This document shows, one piece after another, positions 1 to 11,127 of a DNA stretch of 64,000 nucleotides (position 1 is the stretch's first letter; every line of letters starts with the position of its first letter). Both the position numbers and the translations under genes were made by a program. The notes below the pieces were generated by a model that did no database searches, had not been told where the DNA came from, and saw nothing but the letters and a program-made list of their open reading frames with translations. This stretch comes from Arthonia radiata (lineage: Eukaryota > Ascomycota > Arthoniomycetes > Arthoniales > Arthoniaceae). The stretch lies in contig PSQN01000017.1 of NCBI GenBank assembly GCA_002989075.1, positions 2,859,453 through 2,923,452 of the forward strand, written 5' to 3'.

Positions 1-1518
1 GAAGGCTGGCTCAGCTTATCTGTAGATGCTTTGCCATCCTTCACCCGTCTGCACAACATCAACGTCTCGAACATTCAGACTTCTGGCACTTCCAACAGGG
101 GCAATGCCCTCATTGCTACCAAAGCAGTAACTTCGATGCAGAGCCCGCTTGTCACAGTTCCTTCAGAAGTCGTACTCTCAAGAGGCAATGTGCTACTGCA
201 CGCAAAGACAGACCAGAGGCTGCGTGAGGTGCTAGATGCGTGTGGTGATTTTGCTTCGGTACGGGTTTGCTCCAGCTCTGATCGGTGGGCTGAGAATTGA
301 CGCTTTTACGATTATCAGACAAGTCGGCATATCATTCTGATTTTCTTACTTGTACAAGCAACGTACTCATGCCCAGACGCTTCCGATCTGAAGGGTGTAC
401 AACACGCTTTCACTAAGTCTGTTTACTGACCTCATCTCCAACCGTGTCTCCTCATAAATTGTGTCTGATACATCTACAGCTACATCAAGTTCTTACCTGA
501 GGAGCTACTACCGACTTTCTGGACTGATGAAGAGGTCACCTTGGCGATAGGAACGACCCTCAAGCCAGCGCATGATGCCAAGATGCACAGTCTGTATCGT
601 GAATACGAGGAGTTGCGGCGAGCGACCAGCACTGTTGCATGGTGCCGAAACCTTTGGTGGGATGGCGTCGACGGTATCTTGGAGTTTGACGACTGGAAAC
701 AGGTTGATGCTATGTACCGCTCCCGAGCTCTAGAGGTCCCTGGCATTGGCGATGCAATGCTGCCGTATATTGATTTCGCAAACCATGCCTCCCGCGACAA
801 GACGATGGCCGCCTATCAAACGGATGAAAACGGGAACGGCCTTTTGCTCCTATACGACGGAATGTCGATGGACGAAGGCCAAGAAGTCACGATCACGTAC
901 GGTGACGAGAAAGGCGCTTGCGAAATGATTTTCTCCTACGGTTTCCTTGAGGAAGACATGAAATCCGCAAACACGCTATTCTTGGATCTCGAAATACCTG
1001 ATACCGATCCGCTTAAGCGGGCAAAGCAGGCGTGGGATCCATGCGCGCCTGGCGTACGACTCACGGTCGTGGACAACGAGGTAAGCTGGGAGAGCGATTA
1101 CATTTGGCTAATCATTACCAACGAGGAGGACGGGCTCGAATTTGCAGTGCTAGAGATGGTCACTGGTGAGCGTGAGCTTAGGCTGAACTGGAATGGTGAA
1201 CACGTAACCGGCATGCAGAAGCTCGAGAGCGGACTACATGAAAGCCCAATGGCAGAAGTATTTCAGCTAAGAGCCATTGTACTGATAGAGGCTCGGATCG
1301 CGGCGCAGCTACAGGCTTTGGCTTCGAAGCGTGCCGAACCGGACAGCGTCCGTGACCAACCGAGACGCTTGGCCGAGAGATTACGAAGTCTCGAAGGAGA
1401 CTTGCTTGAGACTTGCGCAAACTACTTTGAGCAGGAGAAAGCTAGACTTGCAGCGACTGCAACAGTACAGGAGTATCTGCTCTCGCAACAGTCGGGAGAA
1501 GACGAGGATTTCTCGTAA
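1..1518 (+). CDS. SET-domain protein lysine methyltransferase (5' end outside window)
   Basis: This is the 3' part of a SET-domain methyltransferase of the Rubisco-LSMT/SETD6/RKM type, which transfers methyl groups from S-adenosylmethionine to lysines of non-histone proteins such as ribosomal or elongation factors. The frame is open from base 1, so the start lies upstream. I read exons 1-258, 319-416 and 480-1518; these join in frame and give about 464 residues. Exon 2 supplies the helix that precedes the FLP motif at 489-500. The SET core follows: a GTTL segment near 550, the signature N-H within YIDFANHAS (about 770-795), and the closing YGF tyrosine motif near 937. The C-terminal half resembles the Rubisco-LSMT substrate-binding domain, with a charged helix before the stop. 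The family call is firm; the exact substrate cannot be told from sequence. Confidence 0.85.
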
Positions 1519-3247
1519 GCCGCACGCTTAGTGGCGAGCCCTGGACGCGGTCACGAGTCGGACCTGTCGTCTACATTCAGCCACAAAGACAGCCATGCTC
1601 TAGTGGGAAAGGGCGAAGTTCCACGAAGCTCAATCACAATCGAGAGAAGAGCCGTTGCCAAGCTTGTTGTCGACGGTGGTCATGCGCCAGAATGCCAGTG
1701 CCTTAGCTTGTCGTCCATCTGGCTTTACAGTCATTCATCGTTGAAAGACGAAGCTTGAGGGTTTGAGAGGAAATATGGCAACGTCTCCGGAGAATATGTG
1801 AGGCCCATGATCGCCCACCCATAATTGTACAATCGCTACTTGGGAAAGATTGGCGGAAGATCCACCGAGTTCGAAGTCCCACTCTCCAGCCCGAGGGGTT
1901 CGTCCGCGCGTGACGGGGACACCCGCCAGAAGCTTTGGAGCGTTTACCCTTTGAACAGCATTGCGGGGTCGGTGCCTTGGAAGTTCAGACAGCTCTTTAT
2001 CATCCAACCAAATGGTGAGCCCATTGTCATCGTCCACTGGACCTTAAGCGCTTCAGCAGTCTTCGAAGGATCAGCAACATAAAGTTGACAAATTGATGTT
2101 TAGACTACGCTGATCTGAATGCAGGCTATTCCTCGGGCTCTTGTTGTCCCTCAGACGTATCTCAATACAACGCGATCGATCGATGTTGGTTGACCGACCC
2201 AGGACCCCTGCCACTTGCTGGGATCGTGGAATTCTGCAATCCTTCTAGAAGAACGTAAGATCTGGGGGAGGACAGGTTCCTGACGTCCGAGCCGGGATCG
2301 CAGTATGAAGCCATGTCACCGGAGGCTGAGACCGCGCCCAAACGCAGAAGAGCAGCAGCAAGGTACCCATGATAGGGAGGGGCAGGCACGGAGCTACAAA
2401 TCCGGAAACCGTAGGTACGCGCTCGACGAGGAGGGAAAGGCGGGGCTGACATGCACACGACTGAGATATTGACGAGCACCGCGTCCTGCCTAACTCTACC
2501 CAGGTTGATGGGGAATGTGTCCCCGGTGCGCCTCATGTAATCTGTCCGATCCTTGCTAATGCTACTCTCCTTGAGTCCAACATGAACACGAGCCACAGCA
2601 AGCGAGATGATGGCCAGCTCTGCATTCACTGTTGAGTCTGACGATCCGGCTGGAAGAAGGAGCTCTGGGAGCCGTAAAGCGTGGCAGGAATTTCGTACAG
2701 AAGTGAGTACGTATGCTCGTGGAGTGCATTGGCGCATGCAGACGAAGGAGAATCGGGGGGAGAACTGCTTGATCAAGATATGGGGCGGTACGATTGGCGC
2801 TTGATAGGAGTGGCTAGCGTGCTCGGCTCCACACGAGACCAACAGAGCATCGCCCAAACCCTCGATGCGCGACTCGCTACAAGTCTAACGTTCTCCCCTC
2901 TCTTGCCCATTTCATCTTCCTTCCTCTGCCAAACTCGTCTGGTCCTTGCTTGCTACCTTGTGTCGTCGATCAGTGTGCCATCAAATTGGCTTAGAAAGAT
3001 CAATCTCCCTGCCAGCGTCGCGTGTTCAAAGTGACCTCGACCAAGGTGGAAGCTGAGCTCGTACATCCTTGTATCCGGAGGCTCGACCGTTCCATGTTAG
3101 ACGTACATTCTCATCAGCAACAACCTGGCTACAGTACAGCTGTCGCATACCACCTTGACGTATAGGACCGATGCGATTGTCTTTTAATACATTGTGACCT
3201 GCAGATTCCCAGCATCTTCAACGACAACCGGACATACGGACGGCAAG
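1519..3247. other. Gene-free stretch between the SET gene and facB
   Basis: About 1.7 kb without a recognisable gene. The longest minus-strand frame (2162-2857) has no recognisable motif, and its composition looks like chance. The last few hundred bases are probably the promoter and leader of the facB gene at 3248. I see no repeats or RNA genes. Confidence 0.5.
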
Positions 3248-6200
3248 ATGCCTGGCATCCTTCCCATGAAAGTGATCAAGGTGGGCAGCAGCGCTCAAGC
3301 CCGCATTGCCCAAGCTTGTGATCGATGCAGAAGCAAGAAAATCCGCTGTGATGGCTTCAGACCGAGTTGCTCTCAGTGCTCGAATGTGGGCTTTGAGTGC
3401 AAGACTTCCGACAAGCTCTCCCGGCGAGCTTTTCCTCGGGGCTATACCGAATCGTTGGAGGAACGAGTGAGAGCATTGGAGTGCGAGATCAGGGAATTGA
3501 AAGATCTGTTGGATGCCAAAGATGACAAGATCGACATGCTATCGAAACTACACTCACCCACTCGCACCTCCTTCGCAAACCGGCGGCAGTCGGACAGGCA
3601 ATCACCTTCAGCGCTGAGCAGTGCACGACATTCTCTCGAGGAGGATACCTCCCAGCACTTCAGAATGCATCAAGAGCAGAGCTTGCATGAGGATGATCAC
3701 CATGACGCGCGTTTTGTCGGTCCCTCGAATAGTCACACGTTGCTAGGTACAGAAAACACTGGTACCTTGCATTGCACACTTCAGCTAACATTTGCTAGAT
3801 ACTGTCAAATCAAAAGCGCTAGAAAAAGGTCGGCCTTGTCCCGACATGGACGTTGACGCCCTGGCGCCCACCACTTGTCCCAGGCCGACACCGCCTCCCA
3901 AGCCTTCATCCCGGCCATCAAATAGTGGACCATCTCGCCTGCTCTCAGATCAAATGGTCAACATCTTCTTTCAAGAGTGGGCTCCGCTTCTTCCTGTTGT
4001 TCACAGGCCAAGTTTCTTAAAATTGTACGAGCAATATGTCTCAGACTCAACACAGCTTAGCGACGTCGCCGAGCTCGTTCAGCTTCACCTTGTATTTGGC
4101 ATCTCCGCAACATCGAACAAGGTATGGCTTCCCTTCTACTTACAGAGCTACGCGCTAATTCTGCGACTGCAGACCCGCATTTTGTACGACGTTACCCAAG
4201 TTTCTTCGCACTGGCTCAACATCCTGGACGCAAGCACGCGGAAGAACACAATGGTCAACTTGCAGTGCCTGCTCCTTGCCATGATGTTCTGTGTTCAAAC
4301 TGGCGATTGGGCACGCGCTTTACAATATAAGGAGCGTAGCGTCGGCATGGCTCAGTTCCTTGGGCTGCACCAGTCACAAAAGCGTTTCGGCTTCAGCGTT
4401 CTTACTTCGGAAACACGCAAGAAGGTGTTCTGGTCATTGTATACTCTGGACTGGTAAATAGCCCTCTCCCATCACAAGACCAGTACTGATTTTCATAGCT
4501 TCATTTCGGCTTTCCTGGGCACACCAAAGAGCCTCAACGATCACGACATACACTGTGAGCAGCCAATGGATGTCGATGATGAATACATCTCCGAACAAGG
4601 CATTCAGCCACTGCTACCTGGCGAGTTCACCAAGCTCTCGAGCGCGCTTTCTGTGTTCAGCGGCGCGCGTATCATGTCGAAGGTCCTGACCGAGCTTTAC
4701 CCTTCTCACGCTACCTATGAAGTATCGATGGCGACAATCTCCACCCTTGATGAAGAGCTAGAGGCTTGGTCCGATGCTTTGCCAGCGCACCTGAAAATGC
4801 AATTCAAAGACGAAAAGCCAAGCACGCACGTTATCAGCAGCCGATGTCCGCTCTTGTCTTTGACATATCACTACATCCGAACTCTGGTTCACCGACCGGC
4901 GGCGTGCTTCGCGCCCGACAATCTGTCCTCAGCGTCGACCATCGCCCTAGCTGCGTCCAGCAAACACATTATTCAACTGCTCGATCTTCTCGATGAGCGC
5001 AATCTATCATTCTCTTTCCCTCTCAACAAAGACGAGCTTCTCGTCACCGCGGGAGCTGGCGTGTTGTTACAATCGCTAAGTCTCAGTCGCGAAAGCAAGC
5101 TTATGAAAGATAGTCAGAAGACTCTGTGTATGGCTTTCGACATGCTCAAGCGGCGCAAGGCAAGCCAATATGGTGACTTCAAGCGCATCAGCTGTGCGCT
5201 GGTCTACCTAAATGGGGATCGCAAGCCCATGGCTAGCAGAACCGGCAGCGACGATCATTTGCAAGCAAAGAGAGACCTGCAAAGGCTGACCTCGCAATTT
5301 CCCGCCAGCCAAAGCAGCGAACAAGTTTACGCTCCGACCACCGAGAGTCGGCGATCAACACTTCCGTACATCACTGCTCCCGCGAACACCAATAAGTCAC
5401 CATCGATGCCTGCGAGCGCGGGTGCTGGAAACAACGGCAAGCGCTTCCGACCCATTGCCCCCTCCACAATCTCTCCAAGATCCTCGAATGAATTCGCGCA
5501 TCGAGAAACCACCAGCCCACGAGCTTCCATAGGTTCTGCTTATCAGCAGACGCAACGCGGGCAGCGGCCAGAAAGCACAGCATCTGCGACAAGCTCAAAT
5601 GTCAATCTCGATTTCTTCCGCTTCCCTCATGAATTGCCACCAAGTCACGGTAGGCCGTCGCTAGACGGCGAACATAAGACCGGGACATCCGACTGGGAGA
5701 AGATTCTGGGTGCACTTGGCGACGAGCAGCTCAGCCTGGACAGTGGCGTCCACGACTGGAGCAGTTTGAGTGCATACCTGCCTTCGCAAGATGAGGCACG
5801 ACCTGTAAGTTTTACTGATGCTCGTCCAGCGCCTCAATCAGACCCCCATTACTAACGCTCACTCAAGCAACGCACGCCCCAAAAAACCGCACAGGCACCC
5901 TCCATCCACAGCATCGCCAGCAGCAACGAAGACTGGGCCGTCACTACGAACGTGTACGCTACCGCCGGTGGCGCTCCGCAGATCGACGGCCCCGTGAAGC
6001 CACAAAGTCTCTTCAGCTTCAGCGAGGAGAGCCTCACCAGCGGCGAGGAGTTCAGCAGTCTTGACTGGGGCAACAGCTCGGGCGAGGGCGATGACGCTTT
6101 CAAAGCAATGATGGCGAGTCTCACGCCGGAAGAGGCAGGTGTATTTGGATTTCAGGATGAAGCTGCACGGCTGCCTAACGATACTTTGAATGGTGCTTAG
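3248..6200 (+). CDS. facB: Acetate regulatory Zn2Cys6 transcription factor (FacB/Cat8)
   Basis: This is a nuclear activator of genes for acetate, ethanol and gluconeogenic carbon use (acetyl-CoA synthetase, glyoxylate cycle), orthologous in type to Aspergillus FacB and yeast Cat8. I read five exons, 3248-3746, 3799-4121, 4173-4453, 4499-5804 and 5868-6200, which give 913 residues. The 51-base intron at 4122-4172 keeps frame and is the least certain. The binuclear cluster has all six cysteines (residues 24, 27, 34, 41, 44, 51, spacing 2-6-6-2-6). The FacB-typical block [20 protein letters not shown] and a coiled coil follow directly. The middle carries the fungal-specific transcription factor domain, with the family blocks [10 protein letters not shown] and [12 protein letters not shown]. 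The C-terminal third is Ser/Pro-rich and ends in an acidic stretch ([13 protein letters not shown]) that could serve for activation. In relatives this gene is under carbon catabolite control; I did not identify sites here. Confidence 0.9.
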
Positions 6201-7334
6201 GATGAAAAGTTCGATTTGTACAAGGGTGCTTGGTTTACGTTTGGGAAGAGATGCTTTGACGAACGGGTTAGGAATGGGAAAAAGGAGCTGGAAAAGGCGT
6301 TGGTCAGCGGCGCATGTCTGCACATACACACTGGAGGACGCCTGCGATCTCATGTTGATCTGCCCACATACATACGCGCTGATACCCACGCAGGCTGCTC
6401 TTGGGATGTGTCTACGATCTAATGATACCTTGTACCATAGTTTCCTGTCTACACACCAACACTCCGATTTTCTCCTGACACGTCTTCCCTGGTTCACTAT
6501 AATGCAGACGTGAACCGAGCCTCGCAGTGCCGTCAGACGTTGCATCTGCGAACCTCTCTCTGAAGGTCCCTTTTCAAGACCGAATTGACGCTAGCGCTAG
6601 CCTCTTGGCAACGCCTTCATGACAAACTCTCTCTCATGCGCGCAATATCAACGCTATGATTCCAGAAATGCGATATTCGAGATTTTTGGCAAATTCTCGG
6701 GGGGGCGGATGCCCGGGCTGTGAGCACATATATTATTTGCTTGCTGCGCGTGAGATGACCTTGTGGTGAGTATTTGCGCTAGCATGCTAGTGTACTCTTA
6801 GCGCTAGTCTCTTCGCACAGTCTCCATCAACAAACTCTCTCTCGTGCCCGCAATATCAACACTGTGATGATATTAATGCGATATTCGAGCTTTTCGACGA
6901 AATTTGATCGGAGCGAATGCTAGTACCGTAAGCATGTATTTTATCTGCTTCCTGTGCGTGAGATGACCCTTTGGTGAGTATTTGCGCTTGTACACTAATG
7001 CGTTCTTAGCGTCCTATTGGATATATGTGGAGGCTGTTGAGATCGAGCCCGCAACAGTTGCGTTGGGGCGCAGCTGCGTACGCTGTGACTGTGCGCGCTT
7101 ATCAAGCGGTCGAGTGCGAACTCGTGTGTTTTCTAGAAACGAGTGGCGGTCACACCCACCATGCATAAGTCAGAAAGACACAGGGAGCGTCGGTTGAGAA
7201 GTAACGATGGAGGAGAGACGATTCAATCAAGGCTCGCCTCTGTAAGCAGAGCATATCTTGTGGTCTGAACGACGGCGACAGGTCTCAGCCACGCACTTGC
7301 CTAACCACCACCACCCCTCGCAGTCCCAGCCAGC
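6201..7334. other. Intergenic region holding a tandem repeat
   Basis: The facB gene (plus) and the SDR gene (minus) converge on this stretch of about 1.1 kb, so it should contain two 3' ends. No gene is recognisable. Its main content is the pair of about 207-base direct repeats described separately. The remaining 300 bases before 7334 show nothing distinctive. Confidence 0.5.
6592..7010. repeat. Tandem direct repeat, two copies of about 207 bases
   Basis: Copy 1 runs from 6592 to about 6798 and copy 2 from 6799 to about 7010. Both open with TAGCGCTAG followed by CTCTT. Matching blocks then appear in the same order: ACAAACTCTCTCTC (about 6622 and 6830), CGCAATATCAAC, TGCGATATTCGAG (6669 and 6877), and GCGTGAGATGACC (6748 and 6956) followed by TGGTGAGTATTTGCGCT. 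By eye the copies differ at roughly a quarter of positions with small indels, so the duplication is old. There is no coding frame, no terminal inverted repeat and no target-site pattern I can see. Confidence 0.85.
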
Positions 7335-8102
7335 TCACCACGGACACTCCTCGCCCTTGTACAGCTCCCACCCGTCCACTTGGATGTTCCGGAATTTCCC
7401 ATTCTGGTCCTTCTCCGCCGGGACGATGATGTCGCACGTCGCCTTTGCGCCCTCCTCCGCACTCAACCCGGCTTCCCACCGCCCGCCACCAGTCCCCAGC
7501 TGCGTGCGCAAGTGCCCCGGGCTGACCGTTAGTACGCAGAACCCCTCGTCGGCTAGACACCGCGCCCACTGTCTCGCAAGCATATTCACCGCCGACTTAC
7601 TGATCTTGTAGTCAGGCGCGTGGGCATACAAGTGCGGCGGCTCCAGCGCGCGGGTGCAGCTACCCTGAGTAGACGAGACGACGATGATCTTCTTATCTCT
7701 GGAAGCGCGCAGAAGCGGGATGAAAGCTTTCGTAACGCGGTGCGTGCCGACGACGTTGGTGTCGAAGCAAGTGGTGAGGTCGGAGACGTCGCCCATGAAG
7801 GGAGCGTTGGACTGGGAGGTGACGGCGGCGTTGCTGACGAGGACGTCGAGGCCGCGGCCATTGAGGAGCTTGGAGACTTTGGGGACCGCGGCGGCGACGG
7901 AGGCGTCGGAGGTGATGTCCATTTCCACGTGGACGGCGCGGTTGGCGGAGCTGTCGATTAGCTTTTGGAGGGGGGAGTTGGCGCTGGGGCTGCGGGTGGT
8001 GGCGATGATGAGGGAGACGGTGGTTGAGGGGAGGGTGAGAAGGTGCTGGACCATGGCGAGGCCAAGGCCTTGGGAGCAGCCAGTGATGAGGTAAGTTGAC
8101 AT
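7335..8102 (-). CDS. Short-chain dehydrogenase/reductase
   Basis: This is a single-exon classical SDR of 255 residues, a cytosolic NAD(P)-dependent oxidoreductase. The nucleotide-binding motif TGCSQGLG lies at residues 7-14, the structural motif is SNAA, a catalytic serine sits in VVSSTQ, and the active-site YKISK supplies the Tyr and Lys. Length is normal for the family. The start ATG follows directly on a hydrophobic beta strand (STYLITG) as expected, so no upstream start is needed. The substrate cannot be inferred. It lies about 430 bases downstream of the helicase gene on the same strand and converges with facB. Confidence 0.85.
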   Translation of the reverse strand: MSTYLITGCSQGLGLAMVQHLLTLPSTTVSLIIATTRSPSANSPLQKLIDSSANRAVHVEMDITSDASVAAAVPKVSKLLNGRGLDVLVSNAAVTSQSNAPFMGDVSDLTTCFDTNVVGTHRVTKAFIPLLRASRDKKIIVVSSTQGSCTRALEPPHLYAHAPDYKISKSAVNMLARQWARCLADEGFCVLTVSPGHLRTQLGTGGGRWEAGLSAEEGAKATCDIIVPAEKDQNGKFRNIQVDGWELYKGEECPW

Positions 8103-8529
8103 ATTGTGAAGCGTGTGGTTTCAATAACTTGGTACAAGTTGATGGTAGTTCCAATTGTTTTGCTTGGGATCGTTTGCTTGGATTTTAGCAAGGTCTAGTA
8201 TGCAAGACGATGGAGGCTTTATACGCGTCTTATCCGTCAATAACGCTCGTGCTGCTGTGAAGTGCTTACGACTTTCCATGCTACTGGATTTGATGATCCT
8301 CGGAGTTAGATCATCTATAGCAGACGCTTTAGGTATTTTCGGTCTTAATAGCTCGGAGATTTCGCAGATGCGGCCAGTTCCGTGTTCCATGGAGTCCTCC
8401 TTTGGCAGCGGTTGCAACTGCAGGACCGGAGGATCAACACGGTCCCGTCTCCTGTCAGCAATTAGTTGCTGTTGGTCGATGCGGACAAAGTCAGCATTGA
8501 TATGCTGGAAACGTCCGAGACACCCAACC
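8103..8529. other. Intergenic: SDR promoter and helicase 3' end
   Basis: This 427-base stretch lies between the start of the SDR gene and the stop of the helicase gene, both on the minus strand. It probably holds the SDR promoter. A minus-strand frame across 8121-8546 overlaps both flanks and has no recognisable motif. Confidence 0.4.
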
Positions 8530-10729
8530 CTAGCCGTTAAGCTCACTAGGATCTGGATATCTCAGATCTGCGTGCTCCTCCAGATGTTGCATCCAAGACT
8601 TCAAGAACTTGTTGCCCTTACTGATGGTTTCACTATCACCGACGACACATAGGTGTCGCCGAGGTCTGGTCATGGCAACATTGAGTCTTCGCTTCTCGCC
8701 TAGGAACCCCACTTCACCCTCTGCATTGCTGCGGACGAGACTGAGGATAACCGCCTCTTTCTCCCGACCTTGAAAGCCGTCAACACTGCCGAGCTCGATG
8801 CCTGGATATGTCTCCTTCAGCATAGTGGACAGTATCGAGAGCTGAGCGTTGTATGGTGTAATGACGGCGATATCTTCGGCGTGGAGTCCGGCGTCTATCA
8901 AGGCCTTGACGTGCTTCCTCACTAAGCCCGCCTCGTTCTCGTTGCTCATGCTTTCGGCAGTCAGTGACTTCTTCTTCCTGCTACCCATGTCCTCGTCTTC
9001 GGCCTTCTCAGGGAAGTCGCCACCTTGGGTGTCGAAAAACACCAATGGAACACTAGTGTCTTCCGTCTCTTGGACTCGGTACTTCACTTCGTTGAGCAGC
9101 CTGGCCTTGACCGAGTCAGCCGCTCTCAACTCCGAATCATACAACGAAGTTGAGGGAAACGCCATGATGGACTCATGCATGCGATATTGGATGGTCAGCA
9201 TGCGCTTGATCGAAGGTCCATGAAGCTTGAGCAGGCGGTCAAAGAGTGTTGTCTCCAGTGTCATGGAGGGAGTCTTGCTCGTCGCGTTGTCATTGGTTTT
9301 CTCGCCATTTGTTTGCTTCTTTGCTAGTTTGTCCGGCTTCATGTTAAGCGACTTAATTGTTGGCGGCAATTGTAAATGATCGCCAGCTAGGATGGCTTTC
9401 TTCGCGGACAGCAAAGGGATCCAGCATTGAGCCTCCAGAGCCTGGCTAGCCTCGTCGATGACCACCACATCGAAGTCTGTATTCTTTAGTTGATAGCCTC
9501 CAGCACCGTGCAAAGTAGCCAGTACAACACTGCTTGTTCTGACGAGCTCATCAACACATCTGTGTTCTCTGTCGCGAAACTCCTTGCGTAGCTCCCGCAT
9601 TTCACCGTAGATGGCTTTGCGCTCGCGTCCACTTCGAGTCTTTGATATGCTGGCTTGCTTAGCGTCCATCTCTTTCCTGATATCTTGCACAAGCGCTGCG
9701 GCATCCGAGGTCTTTGTAAGAATGTCAAGCGAATGATTGAGCACAGACGGCAGAAGTCGAGCTGGATGTCCAAGTCGAGCCATTGGGATCTTGTGAGGCG
9801 CCAGACGCTCGACGATGTTGTCGACTGATATGTTGGAAGGACCACAAACTAGCAGCTTCATCGGCTTGCCGTTCGCCTTCTGTCTCTCGGGTCGGAGCAG
9901 CTGAATAATCAGTTCGATGAGCGTGTGCGTCTTCCCCGTTCCTGGAGGGCCATGTATCAATGCAATCTCCGAGCTAGCCAGGGCAAACTTGATTGCGTTC
10001 TTCTGCGGATCATTCAAGTTCTCGCCCACCCAATTGATTTCGCCAACTTGTTGAGCCAGCGCCTTTTCATCAGTGGGTACAGGCGCCGGTGAGCTTTGAC
10101 CGAAGATCACACGAATAAAGTTGCTGGTCTGTGACTCGGTCTGCCCTTTGAGCTGCTTCAAGGTTTGCACCATCCTGTTCGTGGTCAGTAGCGAATCTGC
10201 GGCCGTGCCCTTGTTTCATACCTCTTGTGTGTAGACTCATTCGCGAGCTTGATGCTGACACAGGGTCAGCTGCCCACTCTTGCTGTTGGCGCATGCTCGC
10301 TCACATCCAAAGCTTGCCCCCGGGCACGTCCGGCTCGTCTTTGTCCAACGCAATAGAGAGCGCAGTCGACGTTGCCTTTACTACGACACCGTCGACGCCC
10401 CTTTTGTCTGCTTCAGCCTTCTCTTTCTTCTTGGCTGCGCCACTTGTCTGTTCTCTGATACCGACAATATCTCCGGATCGAAAGCCATGTTCGGGAAGCT
10501 CAGTGTGTCCTACTGCTGGATCAAGTTCGAGCTCTACGACTATCTTTCCTCCAAACCCAGTTCGCTGTGCAGCCACATGGAGGTTGATCACGGCGAGGCC
10601 AGCACGTTGAAGACCAGCGGGTGCAAATTGGTTCGATAGCTCAGCAGTCTCATCAAGTTCGGCTTGTAGCTCGCGGTCCAGAAGGTCAAGTTGGGTCGTT
10701 GCGAATGTCGAGATGTCGGTCGCTTCCAT
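8530..10729 (-). CDS. HCS1: Upf1-family DNA/RNA helicase (Hcs1/IGHMBP2 type)
   Basis: This is a superfamily 1B ATP-dependent helicase of the yeast Hcs1 (DNA polymerase alpha-associated helicase A)/human IGHMBP2 class, acting in the nucleus or on ribosomes. Three exons, 10729-10305, 10254-10222 and 10174-8530, give exactly 700 residues. The 33-base middle exon encodes the conserved stretch IKLANESTHKR, which supports the model. An N-terminal SH3-like barrel region precedes the motor. Motifs in order are Walker A HGPPGTGKT (about 227-235), Walker B VVIDEASQA, QYRMHESI, DGFQGREKE and the final arginine-finger block NVAMTRPRRH. Unlike human IGHMBP2 there is no R3H or zinc-finger tail after the helicase core. 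The gene starts about 400 bases from the start of NTH1 on the opposite strand. Confidence 0.9.
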
Positions 10730-11127
10730 GTTGCAGCATTGTGTGCAGACGTATGATCTGTTGAATGTTGCACGTCAAGGGCGATGATGCGTGAGATGAA
10801 GTACGAAAAGCAGAATCGTGATCAATGGATTGACTGAAGCAAATCGACCTGTCCCGTCGAAGTCGGCGCGTTGAAGGCGTAATGACCTACCCTGCTACTT
10901 TGTGACAGGGGCTCAGGAAGACGGCCCTTTTCTCACCAATTTCGCGCCTACTCGATAGGTCCCGTCCTTGGTAGATAAGTTCCTAGTTGCAGTGAACGCT
11001 GTATTGAGAGGCGGAACTGTTGGGCCGTCAGTTCGAGGCGCAGAAGAATGCATGCAGCAACGCACTTGCGCTGTAGACCTCTCGACCTTCAATCTGGGCT
11101 ACCATTTACAGATAGAAGCACACCAGG
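10730..11127. promoter_or_regulatory. Shared divergent promoter of helicase and NTH1 genes
   Basis: This 398-base spacer lies between the start codons of two divergently transcribed genome-maintenance genes. It must hold both promoters. I did not identify a specific factor site. Confidence 0.5.

Noticed and set aside
2162-2857. 231-residue minus-strand open frame
   Set aside because: No motif, no splice-consistent neighbours and odd composition; it overlaps the likely facB promoter region.
7620-8094. Plus-strand frames opposite the SDR gene
   Set aside because: They are shadows of the GC-rich SDR coding sequence on the other strand and have no motif.
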